Origin: Lyophyllum atratum
Taxonomy: Eukaryota > Basidiomycota > Agaricomycetes > Agaricales > Lyophyllaceae
Reading direction: 5' to 3'
DNA length: 64,000 nt
Assembly (NCBI GenBank): GCA_014905825.1
Contig: JACGCN010000009.1
Coordinates: 310,001 to 374,000, forward strand
The stretch's first letter is position 1, and each line of letters starts with the position of its first letter. Made by a program: the position numbers and the translations under genes. The notes under the pieces are model-generated. The model saw only the letters and a program-made list of their open reading frames with translations. It was not told where the DNA came from and did no database searches. Below are positions 1-11,974 of this stretch, piece by piece.

Positions 1-3000
1 CTGCGAGCAAAATCGCCCATAATTCGACACTCCCATCTTTGGGAGGAAACAATGATCTAAGGCCCTTGCAGGACCTCATCCTTGCTGAAAAGCAGGTTCT
101 TACTTCGTGAGTTCTTTTCAGAATTCTGATTCGGATCATAATGCTGAAGCACTGCGGTGTAACAGACTTCAGAGGCTTAGCGTCGACTTTGCAAAAGCTG
201 CGGAAGCGCTGAGGGTGTGGGGCTTGGGCGAAGGGGACGACTTAGGCGTATGCTCTACCATTCGGTGACCATTATTAAATATGCTGACTTCTACCATCCA
301 TCTAGGATACCCTGGGTGCCTCCGCAACTCTCCTGACACTTTGGTCATCTTCGATATCACAATATGCTAATCATGGACAGCCCATGCGAGACTACCTGAA
401 ATCGATCCGTACACGAGAAGAGAACCTCGATGATTTCAAGCGTCGGAGAAAGGCAGTCGCTGCGAAAGCCGAGACTGCAGAGAAGAAACTTAGCAAAATG
501 GGCTCAGAACACAAGAACCTGACGATGCAGACGGATTCGTTAAACGCATTGAGGGCCGAGATCCGTAGCATGGATTCAGGGATTATGACGGAAGAGGCTG
601 CGCTTGGGGACTTCAAACGCTCCACGGCTAGGGCTTGGATGGGGTTGAAATTCGGTGGCCTCATGGAGTGCACCGAGAAGGGAACTGTGAGTCGAACCTA
701 TCTCGCATATAACATGTTTTTCACGCGTTCTGCAGATCGCAGGAGAGTATGGAAAGGTCATCATCGCCGTATGCTCAGTTCGTTCTTTTCAATTCCCTAT
801 CCTGACGGTACATTTTAGGAAATCCCAGAAGAGCAGACTCAACCAGGGATGGCGCGGAGTCAATATTACGGTCGCGCAAGAATTGAGCAGCTTCTCACAG
901 AAGCTCACGGCTGCATGAATGAAGTCGTAATGTCAACCGTACCCTCGAACTCGATGAACACGCAGAACATTCTCCAGCAAAACCAACAAATCCTTCCTCA
1001 GCACACGCCGCAACCCAGCTTCCAAGGGAGCTTCCAGGGTATGGCACAAAATCCCTTCAGCACACCTCAACCTCCCTTCCAAGGTGTCGGTCAGCCGGGC
1101 AACGGCGGCCCGATTCCTTCGAACGAATGGTTGCCGCATAATTCAAGCGATATGACCCCCGCTGGCGGAGGTCCGCCCAATTTCCTCCCTGCCTCACAAG
1201 GCTTAGGAACGGGCCAATTCTTCGAACAACCTGGTTCGCCGACCGCCGGTCCTGGATCACCTACCCACCCACGTTACCCATCCCAGATCGACCAACCTGG
1301 AGCTCTATATAACTCCCAAACTGAACTGCCCAACCAGGGAACTCCGAGAAGCGTCGATGACTTCGGAGTCAATACGCAGTCGCCTGGCCTCATAGATAAT
1401 CCGGGTCCTGGGAGCGGCGGGCGATTTGCAACTTTCCCCATCAAGAACCGTCCCTCTGGTCTCGCAGGATACTCGCTCTCAGACCCCCCGTCCTTGGCCA
1501 CTCGCCAGGACAGTGATTCGTTCTCCTCGTCCGTTGCGCAAGCGCTATCGTCGTCGCAGAGCCCACCTGGGACCGTCCCGCAGGCGGGCTTCTCAGGTTT
1601 CAACCGGCCAGAACTTTCGTATGAGGTTACCCATGCACCATCGTACGCACCGCCCCAGGGTCCGCCTCCTGGAGCTGCATCTCAACTTGGCCCGGGCGGT
1701 TGGGGGATGGGATTGCAGCACGAAGACAGAAATGCGGCGTCGGATGACGAGGGTGGGCTAGCATATATGACGAATTCAGAGGAGCCTCAGGATGATGCCG
1801 CTTCGAGACATGTTCGGTTTGGGGAGGTCAACGATGTTAATAACGAGCTTGAAAGGCGTGGTCGTTACTCGAATGATCTACCACAACCACCACAGCAGCA
1901 GCAGCCTACGCCTGAACAACAAGCACAGTCGTATCAGGGCCAACCGCAACAACAAGTACCACAGGAGGGGCACCCTCCTCAGTACCAAGCCCTGCCGCCT
2001 TCTATGGAACCAGGTACGTCAAAGGATTTGCCATATATGTCCTGAGCTGATAACGACGCTCTGTTGTTTGGTATTTCTAGACCTTTCACCTCAAGCCAGG
2101 CAAGCCGACGGAGGATCGGGCGACAATTCCCCAACTATGGAGACACGTTTCCAGGGTCAACGCCGCGTCCCCCCGCCATCTTTTGATCCTGCCGAGGAAG
2201 AACGGGCTCTCAATGCAGCTGCTGCACGCGAAGTCAGCCGAGAATTGGACGCTCTCACCTTCAACCCCCCTAGATCCCCTAACCGCGATAATCAATCAGA
2301 ATTTGCCCGAGAACGTGGATCGTCTCTCTCCCAGTCTGGTCCTGGCTACGGTGGTCCTCCGGTGACGCAAATCGATGGCTCCCCATTAGCTCCCCCGTCT
2401 GCGCCCTTCTCCAAACGTATTCCTTCCCCTCATCCCGGCGCTGACTCTCCTACTCTACCCTATGGGCAATACAATACCCCTACCACAACGTTCAGTCAAA
2501 CAAATGCACCAGCTCAGTATTCGCAAGGACCCGCTCAATATCAGCAACCGCCTCAACCACCAGCACATGATGCCCCCAACGACACAAGGAATCCAGGTAC
2601 ACCCAGGATAGGCGCCTCAGCAGCACCTGCGATAAACTCCCAAGATAATCACCCACGTCTTCCACCATTATCGACTCAGATTCCCTCATCGCCGTACCAG
2701 ACCCCACCCTATCAAACTCCCCCCGAATACCCTCGCAGCATTGGGATCTCAAACTCCCCGATAACCAAATCCACCACCTCGCTCAACACGCAAGTTCCAG
2801 CCGGTGCACGAACCATCTCCGCCGCAGCCTTCAAGCGCCCGCCACAGCGCATGCCCAGCGGGGATCTTCCCCCGTCGCTGGCAGACAGCACAAATCCCCT
2901 ATCATTCAAGAAGCGCCTCCCAACCTCGCCATATCCCCAACAGCGTGAGGCCTCCCCCATCCGGCGCGGTAGGTCAGGCTCCCCTGCGCAGCCGCCAGCG

Positions 3001-3216
3001 CCAGCGCCGTCGCAGGGACTGCCTCCATTGCCGACGACGGAGGATGACGACTACGATTATCTCGGTGCGTATGTCAATGCGGGCTCGCCTAATGATGCGG
3101 GGAATCTGGGACAGCTGAAGGTGGCGAACGAGACGCCTGGCGGGGGCGGGGCAAGGGGCCCGGGAGGGTACGGAGAGGGCAGGTTCGCGACGAATTTGGA
3201 AGGGGGTCTCCGATAG
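1..3216 (+). CDS. Eisosome Pil1/LSP1-like protein, 5' partial
   Basis: Pil1/LSP1 proteins are BAR-domain scaffolds that shape eisosome furrows at the plasma membrane. The gene enters from the left edge. My exons are 1-95 (codons from base 3), 173-247, 306-686, 736-768, 819-2013 and 2081-3216. All introns are GT-AG, 49-77 nt, and the frame stays open throughout. The family match lies in the first exons: a helix ending AEALRVWGLGEGDD, which parallels the LSIWGLENDDD stretch of Pil1, then the charged coiled-coil RTREENLDDFKRRRKAV and the closing helix ARIEQLLTEAHGCMNE. From about base 930 the protein becomes a disordered Pro/Gln/Ser-rich tail of roughly 750 residues. Yeast Pil1 is about 340 residues in total, so the tail is the odd feature. 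Family assignment is confident; a function for the tail is unknown. Confidence 0.85.
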
Positions 3217-4604
3217 ACTCTATTTATGGAGCCAGCGGGTTTAAAGTTATGATTCCGCCCAAATCGCGTTTCGCTTCTCTCACCTACATACCTCGCATCC
3301 CCCTTTGGTCGATGGTTCTTATTTACTCGCGCTTCGTTCTTGAGCAGATGATGGATATACAAACGAAGGATGCTTCGAATTCTCGTCATGTTTACCCCCG
3401 GTTGTCAGTACCTGATTTTCCAGGTTCATGGACGTTTCGAAGAGTTTTTCGTCGGTTGACAGGATCTGAGGATGGAGGCGACAATCTGTCGGAACGAACA
3501 ACTGCTAAGCTGTATTCCGTTCCGGCGCCCGACCACGTACCCGATGCTTCCGTCACCAACGGCGCTCAAGCCCCAACGATTACAGGCTCCAAGGCCCCAA
3601 TGGCGACTCCAGGCCACCGTTCCATGCTGAGTGGGAAAAAGCTCCTCGAATGCTACTTCGTCTGTCCTGACAAACCCCAATAAGGACCTCTCAACGTCTG
3701 GATCCATTAAAATACGATTTTGGACCGAGATTCTCGACGTTATGACCTCATTCCCACATCGCAATCATTTCTCTGCCAATTTGCCAACCAAATATAAGTA
3801 TGGGACAGACATCAAAAGACAACAGCGTGTTAGGGCATATACGTATGTCCTTACTGCAACTTATACAGTACATAAGGAGGAAATACAAATGCCAAACGGC
3901 TGCGGAGGCGTTGCGGCGTTGCCCAACAAATACATGCGGTCTGATTGGATCTGACAATTTTAGCAACACTTTTCGGCCGTTCATGCCCTATTCCCGAATT
4001 TTGATCTTTGGGTTCGGATTGGAGCTTGCAGAAGGAGAGAAAAAAAAGAGAGGAGAAACGGTACATCACTCCTCCGATCTTGCCGCCGCGGCGGGTATGT
4101 GTCTTGACGTCGTGGCCGTTTGCGTACTTGTGGCGCTAATCTTGGCCATACAGTACAGCCAAGGTACAGCTGGTCCTGACCCCACACTTACACCATTACC
4201 CCACCGGTTAGAGTTTGAAATTGAAATCGGGAAATGCCTGGCTTCTTAAGATCTGACATAGTGTGACATCATGCTGTGAGGAGGCGAGCGATGGGTAGGG
4301 TTATGAACTTTGGAAACGGAGAAACTGAGGCGATGTACTATTTGTACTGCCTCCGAGTTCCTGCGGCACTAGTTGTGAAAAATTCGACTTGTTGTGGAGG
4401 CAATTGAGAACAAAGTTATTTTGCTTTATCTTGCTATCTTGCCGACTATTTGATTTGATTTGCCAATTGATGAAATTTCACGTGGCGCGTTGACAACGTG
4501 GTTTGCCCGATCCCGCCGATCACATCATGTGCCATGTGCTTCCACTATACAGGATCTACCTCACCTCGGCCAACCAAGGTTTCCTATCGAGTACATACAT
4601 ACAG
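3217..4604. other. Gene-free stretch downstream of the Pil1-like gene
   Basis: No reading frame here has splice sites, recognisable domains or gene-like codon use. It probably holds the 3' UTR of the Pil1-like gene. One frame at 3800-4249 has a hydrophobic patch but no family resemblance. Confidence 0.5.
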
Positions 4605-4606
4605 TA

Positions 4607-5304
4607 GCCCCGTTCAAAGTTGGACCACGACTTTCGTGGTCGCGGTCGTGGCTCATCACCTGACCATAAATTTGACAGTCCGCCGGAGGCTGCCGTGTGA
4701 CCCTCTGTGACCTTACCACCCGTGGTTTCGACGCGCAATGACGCCTGGTGAACATCTGCGTCAACTATGCCTTGCTGAGTCTGCAGTGTGGTAAAAACTT
4801 CGATTTTTACGAGATTTTATGTCTGAAGGGCTCGGAATTTTTTTCCCGATTTTTTGACGCCTAAAAGCATTGTAAAAGTAAGTAAAAGTCAGTCAGGAAT
4901 ACTACTCAATAACTCACGGCATGGGGGCAACACAACATGTATCTATGGAGCAGAGATGTTCTCATAAGTTAGAGGGGTGTATTTAAATCAGCCTTCAGAG
5001 GTAACCTTGAATATTTCAGATGACCAGCTACCAATAGGTTGGAACACATGTTTTGACTTCAAACTAATATGAAATAAATTACTTTGAGGCCTGGAGTGTA
5101 TAACCGACACGTTTTGTAATTCTGAGATGTGACGCAGCTCTCGCTGACTCGCGTCTAGAAATGAGCGCGTCGCTGGTCAGGACTTGACGTCGTCGCGACG
5201 CGTTGTAACGCCTGCGCCGGTGTCAGAAGCGGACTCCGAAAATAGCGTCAGGTGACGAGCCGCAACCGCAACCACGAAAGTCGCGGCTCAACTTTGAACG
5301 GGGC
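4607..5304. mobile_element. Non-autonomous element with 58-bp terminal inverted repeats (MITE/foldback)
   Basis: Bases 4607-4664 and 5247-5304 are inverted copies over 58 bp with about seven mismatches; both begin GCCCCGTTCAAAGTTG when read inward. The 698-bp unit has no coding capacity. It is flanked on both sides by TA, as expected for a Tc1/mariner-type insertion. Alternatively the ends extend to CAGTA (4602) and the reverse complement CACTA (5309), which would fit a CACTA-type element with a degenerate 2-3 bp duplication. The inverted repeat is seen directly; superfamily is inference. Confidence 0.75.
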
Positions 5305-5306
5305 TA

Positions 5307-7236
5307 GTGATGATAATTCGTCTCGGCAGCCCTGAATTGCGGACGATATGGCTCGGAGGGAGTCGGGTCGCTCAGCAGCAGGTGGTTACTATCCTATCCT
5401 ATCTTTCCAATCATATCAAGTCTCAAGTGTTAGAACACACTCAGCAGCGCGTCTCTATCGTCATAGACTGGCCAGGTCCCAGGGTCCGTGTACTATTCGC
5501 TCACCGGCTGCCATGATGGCGTCGGTTCTGTGCTGATGTACGGGTCGTATGTATGCCACATGATTGCTTGCGGTCACATCGCAGGCGGGGACATACGTGC
5601 AGGCATGCCAATAACTACGAAAATTTTGACAGGTGATTCTCATGTCCGACTCTAGTGGAGTTAGGTGCTTGACTTGCTTTCTGCAGAACCTGACAGATAT
5701 AATGGGGTTGCAGCCACGTATTCTCCAACTTGACTAGATTCAGCGATTCTGGTCCAAGAACTTCCGACACAGTGTCTACGTCCTCTTTCAATTTGGAAGC
5801 CCTAGATTGTGACACGACATGGAAGCGAGTGATGACTCTGAACATTCATTCATTTGTGAATAATGTTGTCACGTTGTGATCGTTGTTGAACCTTGATCAG
5901 ATCCTATTCAGTATCGGGTTTGATAGTGCAGCGTCAAGGCGCGTATGTATCAAACCTGGTGACCGAATATAGCACACCTATGAGATGGCACATTCGAAGT
6001 ATTAGAGCAGGCGCTGGGGGCGCGAGCCGATTGGGAATGGATGTATAGCCGCAACGAGGGTATATTGTGGAAATACCGCGCTGATAACTGCGCAATCCGG
6101 TGTGGAGGCCGCCGAGTTCCCATCGCTTCCAAATGACACCTGATGGTGATGATACCTGGTGTTGGACGCCCAGCTAAGTTCTACCCCGAATCCTTGGTAG
6201 TGGAGAATCCGAACCAGTGTCCCGCAGCCACTGTATCGTCGTGCTGGGACGTACTGTACCTGTAAGCCGCGGTGAAAATGTGAATAGACCTGCCATCGGT
6301 AATGGCTCTATGTACGCAGGGTACGTGAGGGTAAGTGCTTGTTTCGAACCTGAAGGGTCGAAGTATTAAGCTTGCGCCATGATGCCAGAGCATATGGTTA
6401 TTTTTGGCCAAGGGCTGCCAAGTGACGGGGTGTTTATCATCGCCGATGATCACAAATGTATACAAATAACCGGATTTGACAAAATTTCCACAGCTCCCCA
6501 CAGCTTGTCTCTTCTTGTCTCTCCTAGGCAGGCCCCAGTGTTGACGGGCCGGATCATGGCCGAGGAAGACGCTAATGACCTCAGTCTCCCAAGAGTTTCC
6601 AAAATTACGTCGAGCTGGTGGGTACAGTTAATTATCTTTACCACTCGGAAGTCGTTATCGTCTGGGGTGGGGAGATTGGAATTCGGATGAAAATTCGGCC
6701 TATCGCTTCATTTCTGCAGCGATAAGATAGTTGCGTTACGGCGGGACAGAAAGTTTTTGTTTCAGCTTCCGTCTAGTCGATCAGTGAGCGCGACCCGACC
6801 TCAGTTTCTCAAAAATATTGCTGATAGCTGTCGTGGCTGGGCCCATGTGCTCACAAGGTACCGATGTTATCAGAGGCTAAGAATCGGTCTGGGGAGCCAT
6901 TTATCTTGATGGCATTCTCCAAGCGGTATCTTCTTGAGGCGGTACAAATGGAATTATGCAGGGTCGTCACGATCGGAGGTCGTGAGGCGCAGAGCCGCTC
7001 CATCATTTTCAATTTCCGCCCAATTGGGAGCGCAAGACATGGTCTGAATCTGTGATCGGTATGCTTTTCTCAAGATACCCTTCCGGCCCTAGCCTGTATC
7101 TAGGGGTCAGCCGCTGGCTGATGAGCATCTGAACATAAATACCAGCATCCTTATTCGGCACTTCCCACATTTCCCTTCCTCTCACTGTCAGCCCTTGTCA
7201 GTTCCATCCCCCCGTACCTCTTTTGCGTACCCGGCC
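5307..7236. other. Intergenic; upstream region of the permease
   Basis: I see no supportable gene. The last 100 bases are the likely core promoter of the permease: a TATA-like CATAAATA at 7134-7141, then a pyrimidine-rich stretch to the ATG at 7237. The rest has only short random frames. Confidence 0.5.
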
Positions 7237-9884
7237 ATGGAGAACAAGAAGGCGGAAGAGAAATTCGATGTCGCGAGCACAAGCTCGGACGCATCCCCCA
7301 AGGTGGAGTTTTATGACCCATCGAAGGAGAGTATCTGGACTCGTCTTGGTTTGTCGTTTGAGAGCTTCAAGCGTGCTCCGGGAACAACGGGGTGCGTCAC
7401 ATTCGTCTCTACCCTCATGAATTATAGCTTATACTTCACCCATCCACAGTGGCATTCTCATCGAGGGACAGTCTATCGAAGATGCGGAGAGGATGAGAGC
7501 GGATAATCCAATGCTTCAGCAGAAGATGAAGCCTCGTCATCTGCAGATGATTGCTGTCGGTATGTCACGAATAGGTATCCTTTGCATGATCTCTGTTATT
7601 CATCACACGCACACAGGCGGCAGTATCGGTACAGGTCTCTTTGTAGGCTCAGGCTCGGCTTTGCATGCTGGTGGTCCTGCTGGTGTCTTGATTGCATGGA
7701 TCCTTATGGGCATCATGTTGATTAATGTCACTCAAGTAAAAGCGTCATCTTGGATCGAATGAAGTTTTGACTAACAATTTTGACCTAGGCTCTCGGTGAA
7801 ATGTGTGTTTTATATCCGGTATCAGGTGGATTCTATACTCTCGCTGGACGTTTTTTGGACCCTTCCTTCGCCTTCGCCATGGGATGGAATTACTTCCTGC
7901 AATGGGCGGTTGTACTTCCCCTCGAAATTACAGTCGCCGGAACAACCGTACAATACTGGCATAAAGCTGCGGAAGTGCCACTCGCTGCCTGGATCACCGT
8001 GTTTTGGGTTGTAATTGGTAATTCCGTTTGTCAACGTTAAATCGACCTCCAGTTTTAACGTCTTCCAGTCATCGTCAGCATTTTCGGGACGCTCGGTTTC
8101 GCAGAGGAAGAGTTTTGGTCATCATGCCTGAAACTACTCGTCGTCGTTATGTTTATCTTCATCGGAGTGTAAGTCCCCCACCGCAATCCGCAGCCTCGTT
8201 CGTCTTTTGACGGTCACATCATTCAGTATCTGTATCGCGGGTGGTGGTCCCAAGGGCGGCGAGTACGATCACTATATTGGCGGTTCAAACTGGACGAACC
8301 CAGGTGCATTCGCAAACGGCTTCAAGGGTGTCTGTGCGGTATTCGTGACTGGTACGCGTTCTGTCTCTTCGTACAGGAATATTCTCATTGATCATTCTGC
8401 TTATGTATAGCGGCGTTCTCGTTCGGTGCGAAAGATGCGTTCTGGGACTATAACATCTAACTAACACTCAATTCGACCAGCCGGTACCGAATTGATCGGT
8501 CTTGCTGCCAGTGAGACCCCCAATCCTCGTCAGACTATGCCAGGTGCCGTTAAAGGTACATTCTGGCGCATCGTAAGTTTTTCGTGGTAAGAGGTCGCTA
8601 GCATTTCTGATTGGTCTGCACAGACCGTCATCTATATAACATCTCTTACGATCATCGGCCTTTTGGTTCCCTACAACGAACCCAGATTGCTTGGTGGAGG
8701 AGGCGCAGGTGTGTTGCGCGATCCTTCGTATCCGAATATATCTCACCCCGTGTCCAGCTGCTTCTCCTTTCGTCATTTCTCTCGACAATGCCCACATTCC
8801 GGGACTCAACCGTAAGTGTCACTTGATGCTTATTGTCATATTCATAGCTAAGGTGGTCCTGTAGACTTTGTCAACGTCACTATTTGCATTTCCGTCCTCT
8901 CCATCGGCTTGTCTTGCGTGTACGCGGGATCCCGAACGCTCACTGCACTCGCCGAGACAGGATATGCGCCCAAAATCTTCGCATATGGTACTATACTTCC
9001 TTCATCTGTGGAACAAGTCCCTAATTCTTTTCCCACACAGTCGACAAATCTTCCCGCCCCCTGTGGTCGGTGCTGGCCGTATTAGTTTGGGCTCCCCTTG
9101 CCTACATCAACGTAGTGTCAGCTGGAGATACCGTCTGTGAGTGTCTTCGAAGGTATTAAACCAGGAGTCTGCTGAGGTTGAATCATCTAGTCCTTTGGTT
9201 GGTTGCTATCTCTGGTCTCTCCACAATCTTCACGTGGATGTCTATTTGCCTTTGCCAGTACGTCAATCTGCCTGCGACGCGATACCCTGTTTCTCATCTT
9301 GTCGCAGCATCCGATTCCGCGCAGCTTGGGTCAAGCAAGGCCACTCCGTAGAAGAGCTTCCTTTCCGAGCTATGGGTGGTGTCTATGGTTCTTGGTTCGG
9401 TGTCATCCTTCTCACCCTGGTGCTCATTGGCCAATTCTACATTGTAAGTTGTATCATTGAGTCGTATTCCGTATGAGGTCTGATCATCCGCAGGCTGTGT
9501 GGCCCATCGGTGGCATTAGCAGTAACCCTAAGGAGGTTGCCGAGGCCTTCTTCTGTGCGTTCCCGAAAATCGTATTCTCATGACTTGCCTCTAACCATGT
9601 TTTTGCTTGCAGCTTCCTACCTCGCGTTCCCTGTCATGATCGGCTTCTGGGTCGTTGGTTACGCTTGGAAACGAACACTACCTAAGAGGGCACATGAGAT
9701 CGATCTTGACACTGGTCGCAAGAGTTGGCTCACCGTCGAGGAGATGCGCGAGGTAAGTTCTAACAAGCATCTACTATAGGCGTATTCTTTGTTTTCTAAT
9801 TTCATCTCATCTGTCTAGTGGCGCGCTGAGCGCAGACGCGCACCTTTCCACATCCGGATGTACCGCATCCTCTTCTCGAACTAA
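7237..9884 (+). CDS. Amino acid permease (AAT/YAT family)
   Basis: Integral plasma-membrane transporter importing amino acids by proton symport; the exact substrate cannot be read. Seventeen exons: 7237-7391, 7450-7559, 7617-7735, 7789-8017, 8069-8168, 8227-8351, 8411-8425, 8481-8572, 8624-8708, 8758-8811, 8865-8987, 9041-9136, 9191-9257, 9308-9443, 9494-9554, 9613-9752, 9819-9884. They total 1,773 nt (590 residues), the usual length for GAP1/AGP-type permeases. Family landmarks are the first transmembrane segment GGSIGTGLFVGSG after KPRHLQMIAV, the LGEMCVLYPVSGGF loop, FAGTELIGLAASE and PFRAMGG. The start is the first ATG; the frame is open upstream only through non-ATG codons. Exon 7 is just 15 nt and supplies AAFSF within the FSFAGTE core motif, so it is needed for function. 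Confidence 0.93.
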
Positions 9885-11974
9885 ATTCATCATCATCGCT
9901 CTCTCCATCTATCGCTGGGGGGGTTGTGATTGTACGTTTCGCTGCTATACCATATACTTTGTTGCAGTCCATGCACATGTGCTTTTAGCTTGTTCAATAC
10001 TGCGATACCATAATCTTTTTACGCATACCAAACATCATACCATTTGCTCACTCCACTTCAAAAGGGGCTTCTTAGTCTTGAGTTGTGGCCTCGGCGGGTT
10101 TGAACTTTGCAGGGGTATGTACTACCTGACGACTCGGATCTGTGCCTAAGTTCGCACAGTGTTATTTCCACCATGCGACGTGCACGGATCCACCGGTGGT
10201 TCTTTTCCAGTATCTCCACGCGGTTGTGTGCAGGCAAACCACGTTCGGCCCTCATCGCCGTGCCCGTGCCGTGAAATCAGGATCCATCCATCATCACAGT
10301 CATAGAGCCGTTGCAACCTTCTTATGGACGGCGCCCCTCTTCCTGCTCAGGGCCTGGATGCGATCAGCTGGTACACAAATCAGATTCAGTGGCCATAAGA
10401 TCAGGCTTCCCCTACCTGTTTGGGGCGGGGCACGCTGGCCGTGAAAATGCTGGACTGCATGTTTTTTTCAATTTTATCAACTATCTTGGCTTATCTTGGA
10501 CGAGAACGATTGACCTTCGATTCTTCCTAACGTTCTTCGCAATTTATCGTGCTTAGTAGGGGGACATCGAGGGCTCAGTGCGCACGGAAGGGATGTTTAG
10601 ATTGATATTCTGATCAGTTCGACTCGGGTAATCAACATTTGGTGTTCGGATGTAGAGCTGCACGTAGCCAGGGAGTCTTGTCGATCTCGCGCTAGATGCT
10701 CTCTTGTGATAAGGGACACTAGGACATATGAACCAGTGCTGTGCGCCGGTTCTACATCATAGACATGGAGGATCCCTTTGGTAGTTGATTCAAGGAGCGG
10801 ATTTGGATTTGGATTGGTGGATTTCAAGCGATGAGTGTGCAAGTTATCAAGTTTCGACAGCGAGTATAAGCCAAAGCACCGTCAGACGCGATATACGACG
10901 GCGGCGCGCGGGAAGAAACCGATGAGAGCCAGAGACTGTTTCGTTTGGAGATTTATCGTGTTGGAAGGATCGTGTGCGGTATTCGCCAAAGAGGCTGAAA
11001 AGGAGAGGAAAGAAGGGTTGTAGTACGACCCGCCATCTTCTGGGAGAACACAATTCAGCAATCAACGGTAGAGAGAAAGAAGGCACCTAGATATGACCTC
11101 TTGTAGCCTCTAGAGCCCGGATAGATTGGTCATGGTGAGTCGAAAGTGGTCCTGACAACGAGAAATGACCAAAGCTTCTGTGACGAGTTCCGTGGATCTT
11201 GAGAAGACCGATAGTACCTTCTTATTAGATGGGGAGCGCTACTGTATGCTCACGATAGACGTCGACGGCTGTCGATGTGTGTGGAACTCAGAGCAAGGCA
11301 GAACGAAGCCAACTGCTAGGAGTTTATGGCATACAAACGAGCATAAGGTTCCAGCGCGCCTTTCAGGTCTTCTCGCAAGCGCCGAGGCTCCTAAAGTGAT
11401 ATAGACTGAATATGGCACGAGGGACAGGAAATTTGAGGCGGCATGATTCCTCTTACCATGCACGGCCGCCAACGATATCGGTTCTTGACTTGGGAAGTGC
11501 AAGGAAGCGGCAAGTGCATCTCACAGCGTTACATTACAAGCACGACCAAATTCAAAACGTTTTTGCTTGGCTGAGCTTGTGGTTCCTTTCTTCTCAGCTG
11601 CCATGAATCATGATCACCCACAATTTCAACCCACTGTACGCCCGCCATACATATAAATGCCAATCGCGAACTCTCTTGTCTTTCATTTGAATGGGACGTC
11701 AGATGGCCAACGGCGGCTCCAGTAAGATGGTAGTACCCAACAGACCTTCGATAATTGATGATCCATGTTGCAGGATCAAATTTCTTGAAATTGTTCCGAT
11801 TCCATTCGGGCAAGATGTGAGGCTTGATTATATGCTTTAAGGTATATGATCCATCACTAGAAACCATTGAAATGACTAAAGTCCTTATGTCTACTGTGTC
11901 TAGGAACGTCGAGGCACCAAGAATCGAGAAAATGGCATACCAAACATCCAAGTCGACCCAACGGGTGTCATCCT
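9885..11974. other. Intergenic between permease and acyltransferase
   Basis: About 2.1 kb with no supportable gene; both flanking genes end into it. A 166-codon minus-strand frame (11529-12029) overlaps the acyltransferase 3' end but resembles no family I know and lacks a clear start context. Confidence 0.45.

Noticed and set aside
3800..4249. 149-codon frame with a hydrophobic segment
   Set aside because: No family resemblance, splice structure or codon bias like the neighbouring genes.
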